DNA of 18,594 nt from Campylobacteraceae bacterium (GTDB taxonomy: Bacteria; Campylobacterota; Campylobacteria; Campylobacterales; JALSKU01): positions 1-18,594 of the forward strand of contig WFMT01000101.1 in the NCBI GenBank assembly GCA_015488975.1. Reading direction: 5' to 3'. This document shows, piece by piece, positions 15,520 to 18,594 of the stretch. Position 1 is the stretch's first letter; each line of letters opens with the position of its first letter. A program made the translations under genes and the position numbers. A model generated the notes under the pieces. It had not been told where the DNA came from. It searched no databases and saw nothing but the letters and a program-made list of their open reading frames with translations.

Positions 15520-15553
15520 AATTGGATAAATCTAAAAATAAAAAAGGATTTTA

Positions 15554-17374
15554 TTGGAAGTTATAGCCATAAAGAAAGACAACACTCTTATTGACTTACA
15601 AAGTGTAGAAGAACAAAATATAAATATAAATGATTATGAAAAGATTGATTTTAACAATTCAGAAAATTCTTTGGAAATATTGAGACATTCCGCCGCTCAT
15701 TTAATGGCACAAGCTATAAAAGAACTTTATCCTGAAGCTGATTTTTTTGTAGGGCCTGTTATAGAAGATGGTTTTTACTATGATTTCAGAGTTGATACCA
15801 AGATCAGTGACTCAGATCTTAAAAATATTGAAAAAAAGATGAAAGAGCTTGTCAAAAAGAAATTTTCCATAGAAAAATATATTATTACAAAAAAAGAAGC
15901 TCTTCAAAAATTCAAAGATGATGATTTAAAGCTTGAAGTATTAAAAAGAATCCCTGAAGATGCAAAAGTAGGCATTTATAAACAAGGAGATTTTGAAGAC
16001 TTGTGCCGAGGACCACATCTGCCAAATATAAAATATATCAAATTTTTTAAACTTACAAGAGTTGCTGGAGCATATCTTGGTGGTGATGAAAAAAATGAAA
16101 TGCTAACTCGTATTTACGGAACTGCTTTTGCCACAAAAGAGAGTTTAAAAGAACATCTTTTGATGATAGAAGAAGCAAAAAAGAGAGATCATAGAAAACT
16201 TGGAAACGAGCTTAAACTCTTTACTTTTGATGAAGAAGTAGGTGGCGGACTTCCTATATGGCTTCCAAATGGTGCAAAGCTAAGAAGCAAGTTGGAATCT
16301 CTACTTTTCAAATCACACAGAAAAAGAGGCTATGAGCCTGTAAGAGGTCCTGAAATACTTAAAAGTGAAGCATGGAAAGTAAGTGGACATTATGATAACT
16401 ACGGTGAAAATATGTATTTTACCGTAATAGATGATATAGAATATGGCATAAAACCTATGAATTGTCTAGGACACATCAAAGTTTTTCAAAGTGAAGTTAG
16501 AAGTTATAGGGATTTACCACTTAAATTTTTTGAGTATGGAGTGGTTCACAGACATGAAAAAAGTGGAGTCCTACACGGGCTTTTCAGGGTTAGAGAATTT
16601 ACTCAAGATGATGCTCATATATTTTGTACACCTGAGCAGATAAAAGAGAATGTTATAGAAGTTTTAAGTTTTGTTGATGATATTATGAAAAGTTTTGATT
16701 TTGAGTATGAGATGGAAGTTTCCACTAAGCCTGCTAAAGCTATAGGAAAAGATGAGATATGGGAAAAAGCCACTAAGGGTTTGAAAGATGCGTTGGATGA
16801 AAATGGCATAAAATATGGAGTTGATGAAGGTGGCGGTGCATTTTATGGACCAAAAATTGATATAAAGATAACAGATGCGCTAAAAAGAAAATGGCAATGT
16901 GGAACAATACAGGTTGATTTTAATCTACCTGAGAGATTTGAGCTTGAATACACAGGTAAAAATAATGAAAAAGTAAGACCGGTGATGATTCATCGTGCGA
17001 TACTTGGCTCGTTTGAAAGATTTATAGGCATATTAACAGAACACTGTGCCGGAGAATTTCCTTTTTTCATAGCTCCTATTCAAGTTGCATTGATACCTAT
17101 AGCCGAATCTCATATAGAATATGCTAAAAAATTACAAAATGAACTTAGAGAATTAGATATTGATAGTGTGATTTCAAGTAAAAACGAAAGCTTAAATAAA
17201 AGAGTGCGAACAGCTGAAAAACAAAAAATTCCTTTACTTGTTATCTTAGGAAATGAAGAAATTAAGACAAATTCTGTAGCTTTAAGAGATAGAACAAACA
17301 GAAAACAGTATAATATATCTCAGAATGAATTTAAAATATTATTAAAGGAGAAATTAAATGGAGTTATCTTTTGA
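15554..17374 (+). CDS. thrS: Threonyl-tRNA synthetase with shortened N-terminus
   Basis: A class II synthetase of 606 aa that charges tRNA-Thr in the cytoplasm. The editing domain shows HSAAH (His45, His49) and DLCRGPH (Cys151, His155). The catalytic core has the zinc ligands Cys304 (MNCLGH), His355 (QDDAHIF) and His480 (MIHRAIL), motif 2 [19 protein letters not shown] and motif 3 [11 protein letters not shown]. The anticodon-binding domain begins near 505 ([12 protein letters not shown]). Only about 40 residues precede the editing domain, so the usual TGS domain is reduced to a remnant. The start is a TTG with AAGGA 5 bases upstream; no better ATG is available. It overlaps infC by 4 bases. 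Confidence 0.96.
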   Translation: MEVIAIKKDNTLIDLQSVEEQNININDYEKIDFNNSENSLEILRHSAAHLMAQAIKELYPEADFFVGPVIEDGFYYDFRVDTKISDSDLKNIEKKMKELVKKKFSIEKYIITKKEALQKFKDDDLKLEVLKRIPEDAKVGIYKQGDFEDLCRGPHLPNIKYIKFFKLTRVAGAYLGGDEKNEMLTRIYGTAFATKESLKEHLLMIEEAKKRDHRKLGNELKLFTFDEEVGGGLPIWLPNGAKLRSKLESLLFKSHRKRGYEPVRGPEILKSEAWKVSGHYDNYGENMYFTVIDDIEYGIKPMNCLGHIKVFQSEVRSYRDLPLKFFEYGVVHRHEKSGVLHGLFRVREFTQDDAHIFCTPEQIKENVIEVLSFVDDIMKSFDFEYEMEVSTKPAKAIGKDEIWEKATKGLKDALDENGIKYGVDEGGGAFYGPKIDIKITDALKRKWQCGTIQVDFNLPERFELEYTGKNNEKVRPVMIHRAILGSFERFIGILTEHCAGEFPFFIAPIQVALIPIAESHIEYAKKLQNELRELDIDSVISSKNESLNKRVRTAEKQKIPLLVILGNEEIKTNSVALRDRTNRKQYNISQNEFKILLKEKLNGVIF

Positions 17375-17892
17375 GTAAGAGCAATGATGTATTGATGAAT
17401 AGTGATATAAACATGCCTGAAGTTAGGTGCATAGGTGATGATGGTACTCAATACGGAATTATATCTTCAAATGAAGCATTGAAAATAGCAAGAGAAAATG
17501 GCTTGGATCTTGTTCTAATAGCCCCGAATGCAAAGCCACCTGTTTGCAAAGTTATGGATTATGGTAAATTCAAATATCAACAGGAAAAAAAGAAAAAAGA
17601 GGCAAGAAAAAATCAAAAGGTTATAGAAGTAAAAGAGATAAAACTTTCAGTCAAGATAGCCCAAAATGATATAAACTATAAAATAAAGCATGCAAGAGAA
17701 TTTATAGAATCTGGAAAACATGTAAAATTTAGAGTTTTTTTAAGAGGAAGAGAGATGCAAAATCCAGAAGGTGGCGTGGAAGTTTTGCTAAGAGTGTGGG
17801 ATATGATGAAAGATATAAGTGATAGAGACTCCAAACCTTACAGAGAAGGAAGATATGTCAATATGCTAACTTTTCCAAAAAAGGATAAGTAG
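17371..17892 (+). CDS. infC: Translation initiation factor IF-3
   Basis: A 173-residue IF-3, which binds the 30S subunit, blocks 50S joining and checks start-codon pairing. The N-terminal domain includes [17 protein letters not shown] and the signature [20 protein letters not shown] lysine-rich linker ([12 protein letters not shown]) leads to the C-terminal domain with [15 protein letters not shown] and [11 protein letters not shown]. The start is a TTG that overlaps the thrS stop (TTGA), with GGAG 7 bases upstream. Many bacteria start infC with AUU for self-control; UUG is milder but still non-AUG. Confidence 0.96.
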   Translation: MSKSNDVLMNSDINMPEVRCIGDDGTQYGIISSNEALKIARENGLDLVLIAPNAKPPVCKVMDYGKFKYQQEKKKKEARKNQKVIEVKEIKLSVKIAQNDINYKIKHAREFIESGKHVKFRVFLRGREMQNPEGGVEVLLRVWDMMKDISDRDSKPYREGRYVNMLTFPKKDK

Positions 17893-17904
17893 AAAGATTC
17901 TATA

Positions 17905-17963
17905 GTGCTAAGTATTGAGTAGAATTAAAAATATATCTATTCAATACTTAGCACAAAGCTAAG
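17905..17963 (+). promoter_or_regulatory. Long hairpin and competing hairpin before rpmI
   Basis: GTGCTAAGTATTGAGTAGA (17905-17923) pairs with TCTATTCAATACTTAGCAC (17936-17954): 19 pairs with one G-T. The segment CTTAGC (17947-17952) can instead pair with GCTAAG (17958-17963) around an ACAAA loop, so two structures exclude each other. The rpmI ribosome site AAAGGAG follows at 17972. There is no T tract, so translational control or mRNA processing is more likely than termination. Confidence 0.65.
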
Positions 17964-17982
17964 AAATAACAAAGGAGCTGTC

Positions 17983-18174
17983 ATGCCAAAAATGAAAACT
18001 CTAAGAGGTGCAGCAAAGCGTTTTAAAAAAACCAAAAAAGGCATCAAAAGAGGTAGTGCCTTTAGAAGCCATATCCTTACAAAAAAGAGCCAAAAAAGAA
18101 AAAGATTTCTAAGAGGTCCTCAAGAGATATGTAAAGCTGACACTAAGGCAGTGAATCTTATGATTCAAAGCTAA
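17983..18174 (+). CDS. rpmI: 50S ribosomal protein L35
   Basis: A 63-residue, very basic protein starting [17 protein letters not shown] and containing [17 protein letters not shown], diagnostic of L35. It binds 23S rRNA in the large subunit. The start has a strong AAAGGAG site. The order infC-rpmI-rplT is the conserved bacterial one. Confidence 0.97.
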   Translation: MPKMKTLRGAAKRFKKTKKGIKRGSAFRSHILTKKSQKRKRFLRGPQEICKADTKAVNLMIQS

Positions 18175-18193
18175 GGGTATTTAGATAAGGTTT

Positions 18194-18265
18194 CTTGGAA
18201 TTTTCCAAGTTCAATCCCCCTCCCCTAAAGCTTAGGCGAAAAGGGAAAGTTCGTAAAAACTACGA
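18194..18265 (+). promoter_or_regulatory. Hairpin-rich rpmI-rplT spacer
   Basis: The 115-base gap before rplT contains CTTGGAA/TTCCAAG (18194-18209), CCTAA-AGC-TTAGG (18224-18236) and TCGTA-AAAAC-TACGA (18251-18265). A CCC tract near 18222 could also pair with GGG near 18243. It is a candidate leader for L20 feedback on its own mRNA. I could not match it by eye to the known 23S-like L20 site. Confidence 0.4.
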
Positions 18266-18289
18266 CACCAAAAAGGTCAAGGAGAGACA

Positions 18290-18594
18290 ATGAGAGTAAG
18301 AACAGGTACAGTCAGAAGAAGAAGACACAAAAAACTTTTAAAACTGGCAAGAGGCTTTTATAGTGGAAGAAGAAAACATTTTAGAAAAGCTAAAGAGCAG
18401 TTAGAGCGAAGTCTGGTTTATGCATATCGCGATAGAAAAAGAAAGAAAAGAGACTTTAGAAGACTTTGGATTACAAGAATAAATGCAGCTTGCAGACTAA
18501 ACGGAATCAGTTATTCAAAATTTATATATGCATTAAATAAAGCTAATATTGACTTAGATAGAAAAATTTTAGCAGATTTGGCATATAGTGATAC
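18290..18594 (+). CDS. rplT: 50S ribosomal protein L20 (C-terminus beyond the window)
   Basis: The ATG at 18290 follows AAGGAGAGACA. The product begins [20 protein letters not shown], continues with [36 protein letters not shown] and [12 protein letters not shown], and is cut after about 101 residues of an expected 117 or so. L20 is essential for early 50S assembly and represses its own operon in E. coli and Bacillus. The reading frame is intact up to the edge. Confidence 0.96.
   Translation, partial: MRVRTGTVRRRRHKKLLKLARGFYSGRRKHFRKAKEQLERSLVYAYRDRKRKKRDFRRLWITRINAACRLNGISYSKFIYALNKANIDLDRKILADLAYSD

Noticed and set aside
15389..15553. The hairpins upstream of thrS as a tRNA-Thr-mimicking leader, as in E. 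coli thrS
   Set aside because: The same element occurs at 1514-1627, far from any synthetase gene, so it is a dispersed repeat. No hairpin loop presents a threonine anticodon in a convincing anticodon-arm setting.
1..18594. CRISPR array, restriction, toxin-antitoxin or phage genes
   Set aside because: No regularly spaced repeats and no such gene families were seen on either strand.

Overview
The window looks like a chromosomal piece of an AT-rich member of the Campylobacterota (Epsilonproteobacteria). The evidence is the order tRNA-Val(GAC), thrS, infC, rpmI, rplT, a ThrRS with a shortened N-terminus, class II PyrC beside a phosphomannomutase, promoters that show a TATAAT-type -10 box and little -35, and overall base composition. 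The genus cannot be fixed from sequence alone.

Left edge (1-1833): the first 53 bases are the reversed 5' end of an IS1182-like transposase. Next comes an AraC-type regulator with a GyrI-like C-terminal domain (457-1344, +). A 114-bp structured repeat follows (1514-1627), then a 39-codon reading frame (1639-1758, -) that may be the stump of another transposase.

Middle (1834-10094, all -): an eight-gene operon read right to left. It encodes a class III GabT-like aminotransferase, a periplasmic binding protein, two permeases and two ATPases of a Liv/HAAT-type ABC importer, an FMN-binding PNPOx/Nim-like protein and an aldehyde dehydrogenase. Import, transamination to a semialdehyde, then oxidation to an acid is the logic of an omega-amino acid pathway (GABA, 5-aminovalerate or similar). 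The substrate is inferred, not shown. The spacers around livK and livH carry hairpins, one of them terminator-like, that probably set unequal expression of the binding protein and the membrane parts.

Right-centre (10574-15213, all -): an operon of a phosphomannomutase/phosphoglucomutase, pyrC, a histidine kinase with almost no sensor domain, and rsmE. It ends in a decayed CXXCH haem sensor gene with two frameshifts and a lost output domain. About 360 bases with no convincing gene follow.

Right edge (15295-18594, +): tRNA-Val(GAC) with an unusual C at position 33, a second copy of the 114-bp repeat, then thrS-infC-rpmI-rplT, with rplT cut by the window end. Mutually exclusive hairpins precede rpmI and several small hairpins precede rplT, where autogenous control by L20 would be expected.

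The strongest unexplained signal is the pair of 114-bp repeats. They are equal in length and about 78% identical without gaps. Each folds into three hairpins closed by a terminal stem, and two base pairs change on both sides at once. In each copy the element lies just downstream of, and in the same orientation as, a small gene.
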